From Arthrobacter sp. (GTDB taxonomy: Bacteria > Actinomycetota > Actinomycetes > Actinomycetales > Micrococcaceae): a DNA stretch of 56,120 bases. The stretch is taken from NCBI GenBank assembly GCA_026393275.1, contig JAPLAM010000109.1:1-56120 (forward strand), read 5' to 3'. The notes under the pieces were generated by a model. That model saw nothing but the letters and a program-made list of their open reading frames with translations, made no database searches and was not told the origin of the DNA. Positions 40,547-50,861 of the stretch are shown one piece after another. Positions within the stretch are counted from its first letter, which is position 1. The number at the start of each line of letters is the position of its first letter. The translations under genes and the position numbers were made by a program.

Positions 40547-41482
40547 TTACTTGACGCCGAGGATGTCGACGACGAACACGAGGTCGCCGACGGGCTGGCC
40601 GCTGGCAGCGGTCGCGTCGGGGTAGGCGAGGGCCTTGGGAACGACCAGGAGGACGCGGGAGCCGACGGTCTTGCCATCGAGGCCCTGGGTCCAGCCCTTG
40701 ATCACGCCGGTGAGCGGGAACGTCGCCTTCTTGCCGCTGTCGAAGCTGGAGTCGAAGACCTTGCCTCCGGCCAGCGCGACGCCGACGTAGTTCACGGTGA
40801 TGGTATCGGTCGACTTGACGGCCTGGCCCTTGCCCTTGATCAGGTCCTGCGAGATGAGGGCGGTGGGTGCGGCCACGCCGTCAACGGAGATGACCGGAAC
40901 GCCCTTGTCGTTATCCTTCACGGTCGGCAGGCCGGCCGGCGGGGTGACGGCGTCGCCCTCGGGCTTGTCGAGGACGGGAGCCGCGTCCTTGGCGGCGAGG
41001 ATCTTGATGACGAGTAGCTGGGAGGGCTGGGCCGGGGCGCCTTCGGCAGCGGCCTGGCCGGGGACGGCCAGGGCAAGATGCGAGCCGACCTTGGCGCCGA
41101 CGAAGGCGTTGTAGATGATCGCACTGCCGGTCTTCAGGTCATCGTTCAGCTCAAGCTTCTCGGGATCCTTCGGGAAGGTGTCCTCGACGGTGGAGCCGTC
41201 CTTGCCGTTGAAGGCGACAATCGAGATGTCCGCGACCTGGTTGGCCTTGACGCGGTCGCCGCTGCCCTCATCGACGACCTTGACGGTCGGCTGCGTGACG
41301 TCCAGCGGCTTGGTGAACTCAACGCCTGGAGCCTTCTTGTCGCCGTTGTCGGTAAGTTTCAGCGAGTCCAGTTTCGCGGTCTCGCCGGCGGACTGGCTGG
41401 TAGGTTCCGGGGCGGCAGGCTGCCCGCCGCAAGCGGTGAGCAGCAGCAGTCCGGGGATAAGAATTGCTAGTAGTCGGCGCAC
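40547..41482 (-). CDS. Lipid-anchored FKBP isomerase with an apparent degenerate second domain
   Basis: 311 aa from a GTG at 41480-41482. A signal segment (LLAILIPGLLLLTAC) ends in a lipobox Cys at about residue 17. The C-terminal 105 residues form a recognisable FKBP domain (DTITVNYVGVALAGGKVFDS, GVIKGWTQGLDGKTVGSRV). The middle part (about 60-170) has the same strand order (VADISIVAFNGKDGSTVEDT, AFVGAKVGSHLALAVPG) without the active-site aromatic set, so it is probably a degenerate FKBP repeat. It would help fold exported proteins outside the membrane. A longer ORF to 41638 is open but lacks the signal at its start. Confidence 0.88.
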   Translation of the reverse strand: MRRLLAILIPGLLLLTACGGQPAAPEPTSQSAGETAKLDSLKLTDNGDKKAPGVEFTKPLDVTQPTVKVVDEGSGDRVKANQVADISIVAFNGKDGSTVEDTFPKDPEKLELNDDLKTGSAIIYNAFVGAKVGSHLALAVPGQAAAEGAPAQPSQLLVIKILAAKDAAPVLDKPEGDAVTPPAGLPTVKDNDKGVPVISVDGVAAPTALISQDLIKGKGQAVKSTDTITVNYVGVALAGGKVFDSSFDSGKKATFPLTGVIKGWTQGLDGKTVGSRVLLVVPKALAYPDATAASGQPVGDLVFVVDILGVK

Positions 41483-41594
41483 GTAAAAACTTTCGTCGGG
41501 GCAGGATGGGCTCTTCACCGGACAGATGCCAGCGGCAAAGCATGCGGTAGCCGTAAAACGGCACCTTCCCCAGAATAACGTGGAAAGCTGGGTA

Positions 41595-42959
41595 TCAGCC
41601 CATAGAGTCCAGCAGGGCGTCCACGCGCTCGTCCACACTGCGGAAGGGATCCTTGCACAGGATGGTCTGGTGCGCGCGATCGTTGAGCTTCAAATGGACC
41701 CAGTCCACGGTGTAGTCCCGGCCCAGTTCCTGCGCCCGGCGGACGAAGTCGCCGCGCAGTTTGGCCCGGGTGGTCTGCGGCGGGGCGTCGACGGCGTCTT
41801 TGACGGCCGTGTCGTCCACCACGCGCCGTGCGGCGCCGCGGGCCTGGAGCAGATAAAAGAGCCCCCGGCTGCGGGAAATGTCGTGGTACGTCAGATCCAG
41901 CTGGGCGATCCGCGGCGCGTCGAGTTCCAGGCCGTGCCGCGCCCGGTAGTTGTCCATCAACTTCTTCTTGATGGCCCAGTCCACCTCGGTGTCGATGGTG
42001 CCCGTGTTGCCGCTCTCGATGGCGTCCAGGGTGCGCTCCCACAGGTCCAGGATCTGCGGGACGTGGGGGTTGTGGGCCCCGCGGTCTGCCACGAACTCGG
42101 TCACCTTGGTCAAGTACTCGCGTTGGATTTCCAGGGCGGTGAGCTGCCGGCCGTTGGCCAGGCGCACCACCGCGCGCCCGGTGAGGTCGTGGGAGATCTC
42201 GCGGATGCTGCGGATGGGGTTCTCCATCCGCATGTCGCGCATGATCACGCCGGCCTCGATCATCCGCAGGATCAGGTCGACGGTCCCGACCTTCAGCAGC
42301 GCAGTGGTCTCGGACATGTTCGAGTCCCCCACGATCACGTGCAGCCGCCGGTAGAACTCGGCGTCGGCGTGCGGTTCGTCGCGGGTGTTGATGATGGGCC
42401 GGGACCGTGTGGTGGCCGAGGAGACGCCCTCCCAGATGTGGTCCGCACGCTGAGAGAACGCGAAGGTGGCGCCGTGCGGGGTTTTCAGGATCTTTCCCGC
42501 CCCGGCGATCAACTGGCGGGTGACCAGGAACGGGATCAGGATTTCGGCGAGCCGGGAAAATTCGCCGCGGCGCGGTATCAGGTAGTTTTCGTGGCTGCCG
42601 TAGGAGTTCCCGGCCGAGTCTGTGTTGTTCTTGAACAGGTACACGGTCCCGTTGAAGCCCTCGGCCGCCAGACGTTCCTGCGCCTCGTCCACGAGGTCGT
42701 CGAGAATCAGCTCCCCGGCCCGGTCATGGGCGATGAGCTGCGCAAGGTCGTCGCACTCCGCGGTGGCGTACTCGGGGTGCGAGCCGACGTCGAGGTACAG
42801 CCGGGAGCCGTTGGTGAGGAACACGTTGGAGGACCGGCCCCAGCTGACCACCTTGCGGAAGAGGTACCTGGCCACTTCCTCCGGCGCCAGCGGGCGGGAC
42901 TCCGGGCTGGAGTAGGAAATTCCGAATTCGGTCTCGATCCCGAAAATGCGCTTGTCCAT
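41595..42959 (-). CDS. pafA: PafA, Pup-protein ligase
   Basis: 454 aa, glutamine-synthetase-like fold. It begins [20 protein letters not shown], where E9 belongs to the catalytic nucleotide and metal site. [40 protein letters not shown] and [10 protein letters not shown] follow, shared with Dop. It joins the C-terminal Glu of deamidated Pup to lysines of target proteins. It starts 1 nt after the prcA stop region, with GAGGAG inside prcA as its ribosome site, so the genes are coupled. A 112-bp gap separates it from the FKBP lipoprotein gene. Confidence 0.96.
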   Translation of the reverse strand: MDKRIFGIETEFGISYSSPESRPLAPEEVARYLFRKVVSWGRSSNVFLTNGSRLYLDVGSHPEYATAECDDLAQLIAHDRAGELILDDLVDEAQERLAAEGFNGTVYLFKNNTDSAGNSYGSHENYLIPRRGEFSRLAEILIPFLVTRQLIAGAGKILKTPHGATFAFSQRADHIWEGVSSATTRSRPIINTRDEPHADAEFYRRLHVIVGDSNMSETTALLKVGTVDLILRMIEAGVIMRDMRMENPIRSIREISHDLTGRAVVRLANGRQLTALEIQREYLTKVTEFVADRGAHNPHVPQILDLWERTLDAIESGNTGTIDTEVDWAIKKKLMDNYRARHGLELDAPRIAQLDLTYHDISRSRGLFYLLQARGAARRVVDDTAVKDAVDAPPQTTRAKLRGDFVRRAQELGRDYTVDWVHLKLNDRAHQTILCKDPFRSVDERVDALLDSMG

Positions 42960-42960
42960 C

Positions 42961-43668
42961 TCAGTTCTCCTCAGCCAGCAATGCCACTACGTCCGCGTCG
43001 TCCAGGCGTCGGAAGGCGCGCCGGGTGCCGCGGCTGCTTTCGGAGCCGCGGTCCAGGACTGCGACTTCCACGGCCGACGCCGGCAGCGCGCCGGCCTCCT
43101 TGTCCGCGACCAACCCGGCCAGGGCCAGCCGGACGGCGCCGGTGAAGTCGAGTTCGCCGCGCCAGCCGGCCGCGACGGCCTCGGACACCTTGTCGGCCTG
43201 GCCGCCCATCACAATGAACCCCTGTTCGTCCGCGATGGACCCGTCGAAGGTCAGCCGGTAGAGGTGGTCGGTTTCCGGGCCGGCACCGACCTCGGCCACG
43301 GCCAGCTCCACTTCGAAGGGCTTCTGCTCGGCGGTGAACACGGCGCCGAGGCTCTGCGCGTAGACACTTGCCAGCCCGCGGGCGGTGACGTCCTCGCGGT
43401 CGTAGGAGTAGCCGCGGACGTCGGCGTACCGGACACCGGCCTGGCGCAGGCTCTCGAATTCGTTGTACTTCCCGACAGCGGCGAAGGCGATCTTGTCGTA
43501 GATTTCACCGATTTTGTGCAGCGACGGCGACGGATTCTCCGCCACGAGGGCAATCCCGTCCCGGCAGCTGATGACCACCACCGATCGTCCCCGGGCTATC
43601 CCCTTCCGGGCGAAGTCCGCCCGGTCCTTCATCAGCTGTTCCGGTGAGACATAGAACTGCTGGGTCAT
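42961..43668 (-). CDS. prcA: PrcA, 20S proteasome alpha subunit
   Basis: 235 aa from the ATG at 43666-43668, after GGGAGGCCTGAG. It starts [20 protein letters not shown], the gate and H0 region, and continues with [20 protein letters not shown] and [16 protein letters not shown]. It forms the outer rings that gate the core and dock Mpa. The open ORF extends to 43875 inside prcB in another frame, but that part is not the gene. It starts 1 nt after the prcB stop codon. Confidence 0.95.
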   Translation of the reverse strand: MTQQFYVSPEQLMKDRADFARKGIARGRSVVVISCRDGIALVAENPSPSLHKIGEIYDKIAFAAVGKYNEFESLRQAGVRYADVRGYSYDREDVTARGLASVYAQSLGAVFTAEQKPFEVELAVAEVGAGPETDHLYRLTFDGSIADEQGFIVMGGQADKVSEAVAAGWRGELDFTGAVRLALAGLVADKEAGALPASAVEVAVLDRGSESSRGTRRAFRRLDDADVVALLAEEN

Positions 43669-43669
43669 C

Positions 43670-44509
43670 TCAGGCCTCCCGCTGGGCCACGGCCCGTGAT
43701 TCGATGATGGTGCCGGCCACGGCGGCGAGTTGGCGTTCCGGGATGCGGACGGCGCCGGAACGGCTGACGGCGTAGACCACGGGCCAGAGTTGCCGGACCG
43801 GGTCCGGGCCGCCCGTGGCGGAGTCGTCGTCGGCCGCGTCGTACAGTGCTTCGACGGCCACCCGGACGGCTTCATCCTCGGAGAGGTTGGGCCGCCAGAG
43901 TTTTTTCAGCGCGCCGCGGGCAAACATGGAACCTGAACCGACAGTGTGGTGTTCCTGCTCCTCGTAACGGCCGCCGGTTATGTCGTAGGAGAACAGGCGG
44001 CCGACGCCGGTGGGCCGGTCGAAGCCGGCGAACAGCGGGATGACGGCGAGGCCCTGCATCGCCATGGGCAGGTTGCCGCGGATCATGGCGCCGAGCCGGT
44101 TGGCTTTGCCGTCCAGGCTGAGCTGGGTGCCTTCGATCTTTTCGTAATGCTCCAGTTCAACCTGGAACAGCCGGGTGATGTCCAGCGCGATGCCGGCGGT
44201 CCCGGCAATGCCCAGCACGGAATAATGGTCCGCGGGAAACACCTTTTCGATGTGCCGGCTGGCGATCACGTTGCCCATGGTGGCGCGGCGGTCGCCCGCC
44301 ATCAGCACTCCCCCGGCGTAGGTCATGGCGACGATGGTGGTCGCGTGCGGCACCTGGACCGGCACCGCGGCGGATCCCGCGGTCATCCCATTGGGCATCC
44401 CGTTGTGCAGGGCGTTGTACGGCAGCAGTTCCGGCCGGGAACGCTGCAGGTGCTCGGTGAATGAGGACGTCGCGTTCGCTGCTACTTGGCTGGCTGATGT
44501 TTCCTGCAC
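43670..44509 (-). CDS. prcB: PrcB, 20S proteasome beta subunit
   Basis: 279 aa. A propeptide of about 56 residues precedes the catalytic Thr57 in [20 protein letters not shown]; the lysine-bearing strand [20 protein letters not shown] follows. After self-cleavage Thr57 is the N-terminal nucleophile. The residue before it is Ala, where the Mycobacterium tuberculosis protein has Gly. The GTG start (44507-44509) follows GAGGGAGTGCACCA. It forms a coupled pair with prcA. Confidence 0.95.
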   Translation of the reverse strand: MQETSASQVAANATSSFTEHLQRSRPELLPYNALHNGMPNGMTAGSAAVPVQVPHATTIVAMTYAGGVLMAGDRRATMGNVIASRHIEKVFPADHYSVLGIAGTAGIALDITRLFQVELEHYEKIEGTQLSLDGKANRLGAMIRGNLPMAMQGLAVIPLFAGFDRPTGVGRLFSYDITGGRYEEQEHHTVGSGSMFARGALKKLWRPNLSEDEAVRVAVEALYDAADDDSATGGPDPVRQLWPVVYAVSRSGAVRIPERQLAAVAGTIIESRAVAQREA

Positions 44510-44629
44510 TGGTGCACTCCCTCAACGTAGTGGCTCAACGACTTCCGGCACTCAGCCCCGTGTTTCCTCAAGCAGTGTCTCCTCAGTTCCGCTTCTCCTC
44601 CAGTAGTTCCACGCCCTGCGGCCGTCGGC

Positions 44630-44830
44630 CTACTGGCCGCCCTTTTGGACGAAGGCCCGGACGAACTCCTCGGCGTTGGACTCGAGGACGCCGTCAATCT
44701 CGTCGAGCAGATCGTCCACGCCCTGGGTCGCGGCAGAGGCCTGGCCCTCCGGCGGCGCCGGTGTGGCGGGGATGTCCTCGTCAACCTCGGTGTCGCGGGA
44801 CTGCGGCTGCTGCTGCTCCTGGCCTGCCAT
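44630..44830 (-). CDS. pup: Pup, prokaryotic ubiquitin-like protein
   Basis: 66 aa, disordered and acidic. It begins MAGQEQQQPQSRDTEVDEDI and ends in the C-terminal GGQ that Dop deamidates to GGE before ligation. The helix-forming segment VDDLLDEIDGVLESNAEEFV binds the Mpa coiled coil. The ATG follows GAAGGAGAAAACG. The gene lies between dop and prcB, as in other actinobacteria, with 92 and 120 bp gaps that could hold extra promoters. Confidence 0.97.
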   Translation of the reverse strand: MAGQEQQQPQSRDTEVDEDIPATPAPPEGQASAATQGVDDLLDEIDGVLESNAEEFVRAFVQKGGQ

Positions 44831-44922
44831 CGTTTTCTCCTTCTCGCTGTCTGTCCCATGGTGCACGGGACATCCTGTAAGCAATATTGCCACGCCGGGG
44901 CGCTGCGCGGGGGTCTTTGGGA

Positions 44923-46584
44923 CTAGGAACCGGGGGGCAGCCCGAGGAGCTCGGCAAGGAACGGCCCGGCCTCGTGGTGCCGGGCGAACAGGCCGCCGGT
45001 CAGGGCTTCCGTTCCGCGCAGGGGTTCGCGGGTGGGGACGCGTTGGAGCTTGCCGCGGCCGGGCAGATCGAAGATCACTGAGTCCCAGCTCGCCCCGACC
45101 AGGTCGGTGCCGAATCGGCTGACGCAGCGTCCGCGGAAGAAGGCCCGGGTGTCCGACGGCGGTTCGCTGACGGCACGGGCGATCGCCTCGTCGTCGACGA
45201 TCCGTTGCATCCGGTCGCGGGCCAGCAGCCGGTGGTAGAGGCCCTTCTCGGGGCGGATGTCCGACCATTGCAGGTCCACCAGGCCCAGCCGAGCGTCCGA
45301 CCACTGGAGCCCGTCGCGCTGCCGGTAGCCCTCCAGCAGGGAGAGTTTGGCCAGCCATTCCACGGTCGACGCCGCAGCCGCCCGGTCGCTGTCCAGCTCG
45401 GTCAGGGTCGCGGACCAGCGTTCCAGCACCGCGTGGGTGTGCCCGTCGCCGTCGACGGCGTCGGCCACTCCGGTGTCCTGCGCGAGCTTCGCGGCGGCCT
45501 CGAAGTACATCCACTGCAGGTCAAGGGCGGTGACGCGGCGCCCGTCGAGCAGGCGCAGGGTTGCGGTCAGCGAGGTGTCGTGGCTGACCGCCTGCAAGGC
45601 CCCCACCGGCTCGTGGACGTCGACGCGGGGCGCCAGACCGGCCTCAATCAGGCTCAGCACCATCGCGGTGCTGCCGAACTTGAGGAAGTTGGCGGCCTGG
45701 CTGAGGTTCGCGTCGCCGATGATGACGTGCAGCCGGCGGTACTTGTCCGCGGTGGCGTGCGGCTCGTCCCGGGTGTTGATGATGGGGCGGCGGATCGTCG
45801 TTTCGAGTCCGACTTCGGTTTCGAAGAAGTCGGCCCGCTGGCTGATCTGGTAGCCGGGCCGGGAGCTGTCCTGGCCGAGCCCGACCCGGCCGGCGCCGCA
45901 CATGATCTGGCGGGTAATGAAGAACGGCGTAAGGCCCCGGGCGATCTCGCCGAATGGGACCGACCGGGGCATCAGGTAGTTCTCGTGCGAGCCGTAGGAA
46001 ACCGACTTGTTGTCCGTGTTGTTCTTGTACAGGTTGATTGGCGGCAGCTCCGGGTCCCCCGCCAGTCGGCGGACCGCGGCGAGGGCCACGAGGTCGCCGG
46101 CTGCGTCCCAGGTGACGGCGTCGCGCGGATTGGTGACTTCCGGGCTGGAGTATTCCGGGTGGGCGTGGTCGACGTAGAGCCGGGCGCCGTTGCCCAGCAC
46201 CATGTTCATCAGCAGCGAACCGGACTCGTCCTCGCCGTCGTGGTCCAGTTCCGCGCGGCCGTAGGCGAGGGCGATCGCCTCGGCGTCCAGGACCGGCGGC
46301 CGGTCGGTGAGCTGCTCGGGCGTCGCCGCGCTCCGCTCCAGGGTCCAGCCGCGGGCGTCGTGCAGGGGCTCTTCGTCGGTGTAGTCCCAGCGCATTTCGG
46401 CGCCGCCAGCCGCGCGCTGCCGCGTGACCTGGGCGTAGGCCTGGATGACCCGGGCGGACATCATGGTGGCGTTGGCGCCCGGGGCGGAGGGCGCGTGGAT
46501 GCCGTATTCGGTTTCGGAGCCCATCACGCGCATGGCACCGCCGACGGGCAGGCCTCCGGAAACCGCCGAGGGGCCCGCCGTCAT
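44923..46584 (-). CDS. dop: Dop, Pup deamidase/depupylase
   Basis: 553 aa, paralog of PafA. After a 17-residue N-terminal extension it has [15 protein letters not shown], then [20 protein letters not shown] and [20 protein letters not shown]. The roughly 40-residue loop typical of Dop lies after residue 45 ([19 protein letters not shown]). It converts Gln66 of Pup to Glu and removes Pup from targets. The ATG overlaps the mpa stop by 4 bp, which supports this start over the ATG of MRVMGSE. Confidence 0.95.
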   Translation of the reverse strand: MTAGPSAVSGGLPVGGAMRVMGSETEYGIHAPSAPGANATMMSARVIQAYAQVTRQRAAGGAEMRWDYTDEEPLHDARGWTLERSAATPEQLTDRPPVLDAEAIALAYGRAELDHDGEDESGSLLMNMVLGNGARLYVDHAHPEYSSPEVTNPRDAVTWDAAGDLVALAAVRRLAGDPELPPINLYKNNTDNKSVSYGSHENYLMPRSVPFGEIARGLTPFFITRQIMCGAGRVGLGQDSSRPGYQISQRADFFETEVGLETTIRRPIINTRDEPHATADKYRRLHVIIGDANLSQAANFLKFGSTAMVLSLIEAGLAPRVDVHEPVGALQAVSHDTSLTATLRLLDGRRVTALDLQWMYFEAAAKLAQDTGVADAVDGDGHTHAVLERWSATLTELDSDRAAAASTVEWLAKLSLLEGYRQRDGLQWSDARLGLVDLQWSDIRPEKGLYHRLLARDRMQRIVDDEAIARAVSEPPSDTRAFFRGRCVSRFGTDLVGASWDSVIFDLPGRGKLQRVPTREPLRGTEALTGGLFARHHEAGPFLAELLGLPPGS

Positions 46585-48410
46585 AGGTACTGGCCTGTGT
46601 TGGGCATTGTTTCGATGGACTTCCCGGGTTCCTGGCCTGCCTTGCCCTGCACGATGGTCCGGATGTACGTGATGCGTTCGCCCTTCTTGCCGGAGATCCG
46701 TGCCCAGTCGTCCGGGTTGGTGGTGTTGGGCATGTCCTCGTGCTCGCGGAACTCGTCGACGACGGCGCGGAGCAGATGGTCGATGCGCAAGCCCTTCTGC
46801 CCAGAGGTGAGCAGGTCCTTGATGGCCGACTTCTTGGCGCGGTCCACCACGTTCTGGACGACGGCGCCGGAATTGAAGTCCTTGAAGTACAGCATCTCGG
46901 TGTCGCCGTTGGCGTAGGTGACCTCAAGGTACTCGTTGGACTTTTCGGTGGAGTACATGGCCTCGACGGTGCGCTGGACCATGGCGTCCACGGTGGCCTG
47001 GACGTCGCCGTCGTGTTCGGCGAGGTCGGAGGCGTGGAACGGCAGGTCCGTGGTGATGTACTTGTTGAAGATGTCCGCCGCGGCTTCGGCGTCGGGGCGC
47101 TGGATCTTGACCTTCACATCCAGCCGGCCAGGCCGCAGGATGGCCGGATCGATCATGTCTTCCCGGTTGGAGGCGCCGATCACGATCACGTTGTCCAGCC
47201 GCTCCACGCCGTCGATCTCGCTGAGCAGCTGCGGCACGATCGTGGTCTCCACGTCCGAGGAGATGCCGGTGCCGCGGGTGCGGAACAGCGAATCCATCTC
47301 GTCGAAGAACACCACCACCGGGCTCCCCTCGGAGGCCTTTTCCCGGGCGCGGGCGAAGATCAGCCGGATGTGCCGTTCGGTTTCGCCGACGTACTTGTCC
47401 AGCAGTTCCGGTCCCTTGATGTTCAGGAAGTAGCTCTTCATGTCCGTCTTGCCGGCGCGTTCGGCGGCGCGGGCGGCCAGCGAGTTGGCCACGGCCTTGG
47501 CGATCAGGGTCTTGCCGCAGCCTGGCGGGCCGTAGAGCAGGATGCCCTTGGGCGCCTTGAGGCCGTGCTCCCGGTACAGGTCGGGGTGCAGGAACGGCAG
47601 TTCGACGGCGTCGCGGATCTGTTCGATCTGCGGGCCCAGGCCGCCGATGTCCTGGTACGTGATGTCCGGGACTTCCTCGAGGACGAGGTTCTCGACCTCG
47701 GAGCGCGGGATTTTTTCCAGCGCGTAGCCGGTGCGTGTGTCGATCGAGAGTGCATCGCCGACCCGGAGCTTCTGCGCCAGCAGGGCCCCGGAGAGCCGGA
47801 TGACCCGCTCTTCGTCGGCGCGGCCCACCACGAGGGCGCGGTCCGAGCCCAGCAGTTCCTTGAGTGTGACGAGGTCACCGGCCCGTTCATAGCCGAGCCC
47901 GGCCACCACCAGCAGGGCCTCGTTGAGCAGGACTTCCTGGCCGACGGCGAGCTGGTTGATGTTCACGAGCGGGCTGATCCCCACCCGCATCTTCCGGCCC
48001 GCGTTGAAGATGTCCACTGACTCCTCGGTGGCGGCCTGCCCGCTGTTGCCGGGCGCCGGGTGCCGCTTCAGGTTGAGCTGCAGGATGGTGCCGAAGCTGT
48101 ACGGCGGCTGGCCCTCCTGGTCCAGGGCGTTCTTCAACCGCAGGATCTCGGCCTTGGCTGTCTCCAGCATCCCGACCAGCTTGGAGTTGTTCTGCGTGGC
48201 GGCCGCGAGCTGGCGGTCGATGTGGCGCAGCTTGTCGCGCAGGATGTTGACCTGGCGTTCGGCGACGGACAGCTCGCTGTCGGGAAAGCGGTCGGCGTCG
48301 GCAAAGCGGTCGACGTCGGCCGCCGCCGGCTCGGTCCGGCCGGCAGCGGCAGCAGTCAGGGCCGCGTCCTCGGCCGGCGTGCGGCCATGGTTGTTATTCG
48401 GAGTCTCCAT
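46581..48410 (-). CDS. mpa: Mpa/ARC, proteasomal AAA+ ATPase
   Basis: 609 aa. An N-terminal coiled coil (about 50-95; [20 protein letters not shown]) captures Pup. Tandem OB domains (about 100-245) follow, then the AAA module with Walker [20 protein letters not shown] and Walker [16 protein letters not shown]. The C-terminus is GQYL; its penultimate Tyr docks into the alpha ring and opens the gate. It unfolds pupylated proteins for degradation. It heads the proteasome operon. Its ATG follows GAAGGGG at a rather long spacing of 10-11 nt. Confidence 0.96.
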   Translation of the reverse strand: METPNNNHGRTPAEDAALTAAAAGRTEPAAADVDRFADADRFPDSELSVAERQVNILRDKLRHIDRQLAAATQNNSKLVGMLETAKAEILRLKNALDQEGQPPYSFGTILQLNLKRHPAPGNSGQAATEESVDIFNAGRKMRVGISPLVNINQLAVGQEVLLNEALLVVAGLGYERAGDLVTLKELLGSDRALVVGRADEERVIRLSGALLAQKLRVGDALSIDTRTGYALEKIPRSEVENLVLEEVPDITYQDIGGLGPQIEQIRDAVELPFLHPDLYREHGLKAPKGILLYGPPGCGKTLIAKAVANSLAARAAERAGKTDMKSYFLNIKGPELLDKYVGETERHIRLIFARAREKASEGSPVVVFFDEMDSLFRTRGTGISSDVETTIVPQLLSEIDGVERLDNVIVIGASNREDMIDPAILRPGRLDVKVKIQRPDAEAAADIFNKYITTDLPFHASDLAEHDGDVQATVDAMVQRTVEAMYSTEKSNEYLEVTYANGDTEMLYFKDFNSGAVVQNVVDRAKKSAIKDLLTSGQKGLRIDHLLRAVVDEFREHEDMPNTTNPDDWARISGKKGERITYIRTIVQGKAGQEPGKSIETMPNTGQYL

Positions 48411-48491
48411 CGTGCATCAGCCCCTTCAGTACCTCTGTTAAGACCATAGCCCCAACATGTGGCGCGCCGCTGAAGACTTCCGAAATGCGGA

Positions 48492-49544
48492 CTAGTTCGT
48501 AACCTCGGGGGTGTCCTTGACGTTGGTGCCGGCGATCGCGTCTCGGGCGGCCCGCCGCAGCTTCTTGTCCGAGACCGGCCGCTCTCCGACGGCGCCGGGG
48601 GTCCACGCGTTGACATCCTCGGCGTCGAACTCGGTTTTGGAGGGCCGACGCTTCACCGAGATGCCTGTGACGCCGTCGGCCAGCCGGCGGGTGACCAGCA
48701 AGAAGCCGGTGTGCGCCACCATCCGGTGGTCGGGGCGGACGGCGAGGCCCTCCAGGTGCCAGCCGCGCACCATGGATTCCCAGGCGTCCGGCTCGGTAAA
48801 GCGGCCGTCGGCGCGGATGGCCTCGGCGGTCCGCGAAAGCTGCGTCACAGTCGCGACATAGTTGATCCAGACGCCGCCGGGTGCCAGCACGGTGGCAACG
48901 GCGTCGAGGCATTCCCAGGGTGCGAGCATGTCCAGGACCACACGGTCCACGGAACCCGGCTCCTCTGTCCGGACCACTTCCGACTGGAAGTCGCCCAGGG
49001 TGATCTGCCATGCGGGGTGCGGGCCGCCAAAGATCGTCTCGACGTTGCCGCGGGCGATGTCCGCGAATTCCTCGCGCCGTTCGAATGAGTGCAGGTAGCC
49101 GTTGTCCCCCACCGCACGCAGCAGCGAGATGGACAGCGCGCCGGAGCCGACGCCGGCCTCGACTACCCGGGCGCCCGGGAAGATGTCCGCCATGGTGACG
49201 ATCTGGCCGGCATCCTTGGGGTACACCACGGCGGCACCGCGCGGCATCGAGAGCACGAAGTCGGAAAGCAGGGGCCGCAGCGTCTGGTACTGCTGGCCGA
49301 CGTTGTTGACCACGACCGAGCCGTCCGGCTTGCCGATGATCTCGTCGTGGTTGAGGAAGCCGCGGTGCGTGTGGAACGCGCCGCCGGCCTCGAGGCTGAT
49401 GGTGTTCATCCGGCCGCGTTCGTCGGTGAGCTGCACCCGCTCGCCCTCCCGGAACGGTCCGCGGCGCCGGGTTGCGCCGACCGGCGGCGTAGCCGTTGTT
49501 GTGGGTGCGCTTGTGGTGTCCCCTGCGGGGGTGTCGCTGCTCAT
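48492..49544 (-). CDS. trmI: TrmI, tRNA (adenine-58-N1)-methyltransferase
   Basis: 350 aa from the ATG at 49542-49544, preceded by AGGAGCGAGGAAC. A Thr/Pro-rich N-terminal tail (about 1-30) precedes a small beta domain (GPFREGERVQLTDERGRMNT) and the SAM domain with GARVVEAGVGSGALSISLLR and DRVVLDMLAPWECLDAV. It methylates A58 in the T-loop of tRNAs. The gene lies directly upstream of mpa in the same direction, a conserved actinobacterial neighbourhood. An ORF extension to 49628 is open but less likely. Confidence 0.93.
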   Translation of the reverse strand: MSSDTPAGDTTSAPTTTATPPVGATRRRGPFREGERVQLTDERGRMNTISLEAGGAFHTHRGFLNHDEIIGKPDGSVVVNNVGQQYQTLRPLLSDFVLSMPRGAAVVYPKDAGQIVTMADIFPGARVVEAGVGSGALSISLLRAVGDNGYLHSFERREEFADIARGNVETIFGGPHPAWQITLGDFQSEVVRTEEPGSVDRVVLDMLAPWECLDAVATVLAPGGVWINYVATVTQLSRTAEAIRADGRFTEPDAWESMVRGWHLEGLAVRPDHRMVAHTGFLLVTRRLADGVTGISVKRRPSKTEFDAEDVNAWTPGAVGERPVSDKKLRRAARDAIAGTNVKDTPEVTN

Positions 49545-49658
49545 GGAATGTTCCTCGCTCCTGTAAAGCTGGGCGGCCGCGGTTATAGCGGCGGGCGCCG
49601 GCCCGTGGTCGTGGGCCGGATAATTCACGACCGGCAGGTAACTCTACCGGTTCTGCTC

Positions 49659-50861
49659 CTAATTCCGGCCCTCGGTCGCTGCCCGGGCGCCCGCCGTTCC
49701 TTGTTGCCGTTTGCCGGTGATGGCGTTCAGCACGGTCAGCTGGCGCAGCAGCCCCGTGACGGTTCCGGCGTCGTCGACCACCGCGTAGTCCGAACCTTCG
49801 AGCTGGGCCAGGTACGCCAGCAGCTCGGCGCCGCGGTCGGTCGCCTTGACGTAGGCGCCTGCGGCCAGCGGGTAGGCGACGGCGGAGGCCGGGGTCGCGC
49901 TGGCCAGCGCGGCGGGAACCTGGGCGGCGGCGTCGTCGTCGACGACGGCGGCGGGCCTCTGGTCCGGACCGTAGAGCACGACGGCGGGGACCCCCGCCGT
50001 CGAGTACCGCTGCACATCAGCGACGGTCGCGGTCGCCGGCAGGCCGATAGCCGGCTCCGCGAGGGCGGCCGCGTCGACGAGGTGCAACCGGCTCCGGTAC
50101 CGGGCCTGCTGGATGGAGGCCGAGGCGCCCATCCAGAGGAAGCCGCCCACCAGGACGGTGATGAGCATCAGTGAGGTGTCCGGTTGGTTGCCGCTGAGCA
50201 ACGGCAGCACGACGAACCACACGGCGATGCCGATCACGATGATCCTGCCGGTCCAGCCTGCCGCGATGGTGCCCTTTTCACGGTTGCCGGTAACCTTCCA
50301 GACCGCGGATTCCACCAGCCTGCCGCCGTCCAGCGGCAGCCCGGGCAGGACGTTGAAGATACCGATCAGCAGGTTGGCCCAGACGAAAATGTTCGCCAGG
50401 GTATCCGCAACGCCGGTCAGCTGGCCGCCGGTGAGCAGTAGCCAGCCGCCGGCGGCGAGGGCCAGGTTTGCGGCGGGCCCGGCCAGGGCGACCAGCACCG
50501 ACCGGCCCGGCGACGCGGTGAAGTCTTCGAATTGGGTGTGGCCGCCCCAGAGGTTGAGGACGATCTTGCGGGTGGGCCAGCGGTACATCCGTGCGGTCAG
50601 TGCGTGGGCAAGTTCGTGGACCAGCACCGAGATCAGGAGCAGGACCGAGTAGGCGAAGGCCACGAAGTAGGCGCTGACGCCCAGCCGCGGGCTGTTATGT
50701 GCGAGCACAGGCCCGTAGACAAGGACCGTGAACGCCGCGATGGCGAACCACGAATAGGCCAGCACCACGGGAATGCCGGCGATCTTGCCCAGCGGGATGC
50801 CCCCGCGAAGCGAGAACGGGCGCTCCTCGGTGCTCTGCGGGGTATTTTGCGGCTCAGACAA
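49659..50861 (-). CDS. Site-2 protease family (M50) membrane metalloprotease with CBS-like region
   Basis: 400 aa from a TTG. Several hydrophobic helices surround the zinc motif H82-E83-x-x-H86 (LVHELAHALTA) and the second-site NVLPGLPLDGGRLVESAVW. The C-terminal 150 residues (ATVADVQRY, AAVVDDDAAAQVP, YAVVDDAGTVTGLLRQL) look like a CBS pair that may sense nucleotides. It cuts within the membrane; the substrate is unknown. The TTG at 50859-50861 overlaps the upstream HAD gene by 8 bp and gives the family N-terminus SEPQNTPQ; no ATG or GTG serves better. Confidence 0.85.
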   Translation of the reverse strand: MSEPQNTPQSTEERPFSLRGGIPLGKIAGIPVVLAYSWFAIAAFTVLVYGPVLAHNSPRLGVSAYFVAFAYSVLLLISVLVHELAHALTARMYRWPTRKIVLNLWGGHTQFEDFTASPGRSVLVALAGPAANLALAAGGWLLLTGGQLTGVADTLANIFVWANLLIGIFNVLPGLPLDGGRLVESAVWKVTGNREKGTIAAGWTGRIIVIGIAVWFVVLPLLSGNQPDTSLMLITVLVGGFLWMGASASIQQARYRSRLHLVDAAALAEPAIGLPATATVADVQRYSTAGVPAVVLYGPDQRPAAVVDDDAAAQVPAALASATPASAVAYPLAAGAYVKATDRGAELLAYLAQLEGSDYAVVDDAGTVTGLLRQLTVLNAITGKRQQGTAGARAATEGRN

